DNA from: Amycolatopsis kentuckyensis
GTDB lineage: Bacteria; Actinomycetota; Actinomycetes; Mycobacteriales; Pseudonocardiaceae
Direction: 5' to 3'
DNA: 39,959 bases
Assembly: GCF_002155975.1 (NCBI RefSeq)
Contig: NZ_MUMI01000125.1
Span: 1-39,959 of the forward strand
The notes beneath the pieces are model-generated. The model saw only the letters and a list, made by a program, of their open reading frames with translations, did not search any database and was not told where the DNA came from. A program made the translations under genes and the position numbers. This document shows positions 39,722 to 39,959 of the stretch, piece by piece; the first letter of the stretch is position 1, and every line of letters starts with the position of its first letter.

Positions 39722-39959
39722 CACGAGCGCTTCGATGCCGTCGAGGACGCGGGCGAGGCCGAACCGGAAGGTGTAGGCCGGGTTCTCGGCGGCGTTGTGG
39801 GCCTCGCCGGCAGCTTGGCCGACGCGGGAGGAGATCGGGTAGTGCGCCGCGTCGGCGGCCGGGATGCCGGCCAGCACCGGCCAGGCGCGCTCCCACCACT
39901 GGGCGTCGGTCATACCGGTGGCGCGGACCAGGCGGGCGTTGTCGAGGGAGCTGCGCGCG
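39704..39959 (-). CDS. TetR family regulator, C-terminal part (runs off the window)
   Basis: The minus-strand frame is open to the window edge; only the last 84 residues are present. SSLDNARLVRATGMTDAQWWERAWPVLAGI and AAENPAYTFRFGLARVLDGIEALV match the C-terminal ligand domain of actinobacterial TetR regulators that guard drug-efflux or tailoring genes. The DNA-binding part would lie beyond base 39959. It overlaps the end of the P450 gene by 18 nt in convergent orientation. Confidence 0.8.
   Translation of the reverse strand, partial: ARSSLDNARLVRATGMTDAQWWERAWPVLAGIPAADAAHYPISSRVGQAAGEAHNAAENPAYTFRFGLARVLDGIEALVSERQQ

Noticed and set aside
1..39959. CRISPR arrays, tRNA/rRNA genes, riboswitches, prophage
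   Set aside because: No regularly spaced repeats, cloverleaf, conserved rRNA segments or phage structural genes were recognised by eye.

Overview
The window is very GC-rich, densely coding actinobacterial chromosome. The codon usage, the MptB-type mannosyltransferase, the DUF3090/SCO1664/DUF3097 genes, the many TetR/ArsR/AraC/SARP regulators and the frequent leaderless starts fit a Pseudonocardiales organism such as Amycolatopsis; that taxon is an inference. No rRNA, tRNA, CRISPR array or phage structural genes were seen.

Layout. 1-2608 (+): the end of an oligopeptide ABC ATPase and an MptB-like lipoglycan mannosyltransferase. 2609-3414: a decayed IS5-type insertion sequence lying exactly between two convergent genes. 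3415-6625 (-): a three-gene overlapping operon (prolyl-oligopeptidase-type peptidase, S66 LD-carboxypeptidase, F420/PPOX protein). 6703-9817 (+): DUF3090, SCO1664-type kinase-like protein, aminoglycoside-phosphotransferase-like kinase, DUF3097. 9902-12262 (+): a membrane-microdomain operon (NfeD, short SPFH, full SPFH), closed by a strong bidirectional hairpin shared with a convergent MHS-type transporter (to 13653). 13978-17983 (+): TetR plus FAD monooxygenase, then VOC-ArsR-SRPBCC, then another TetR. 17963-20153 (-): SGNH esterase, a secreted I36-like protein and a lipoprotein, divergent from a large SARP/NB-ARC/TPR regulator (20323-23070). 23126-25951 (+): methyltransferase and a DUF1707x4-TM-WD40 protein. 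25948-28487: CGNR zinc-finger regulator, small zinc ribbon, orphan tyrosine recombinase, alpha/beta hydrolase. 28595-30126 (+): DGPF protein and ECF42-type sigma factor. 30307-32159 (+): zinc-finger coiled-coil protein behind an AT-rich repeat-bearing leader, then ArsR-SRPBCC. 32164-34994: AraC, NmrA, DUF1772, GyrI-like. 34994-37366 (-): a second ECF42 module. 37389-39959: TetR with a long C-terminal extension, a cytochrome P450 and the end of another TetR.

The most informative signal is regulatory. Two ECF42/DGPF modules 6 kb apart carry three copies of one promoter architecture (TGTCGR, 17 nt, CGT, with CCGTT before the CGT). Each ends 30-32 nt upstream of a start codon: DGPF-1, ECF42-2 and the hydrolase inside the second module. 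This predicts autoregulation and possible cross-talk between the two sigma factors.

A second theme is extreme compaction. Convergent genes share stop codons inside CTAG or TTAG, and at one such CTAG an insertion sequence has landed, duplicated the tetranucleotide and so left both host genes intact. About ten genes, mostly regulators, have a TANNNT -10 box six or seven nt before the start codon and are predicted to be leaderless.
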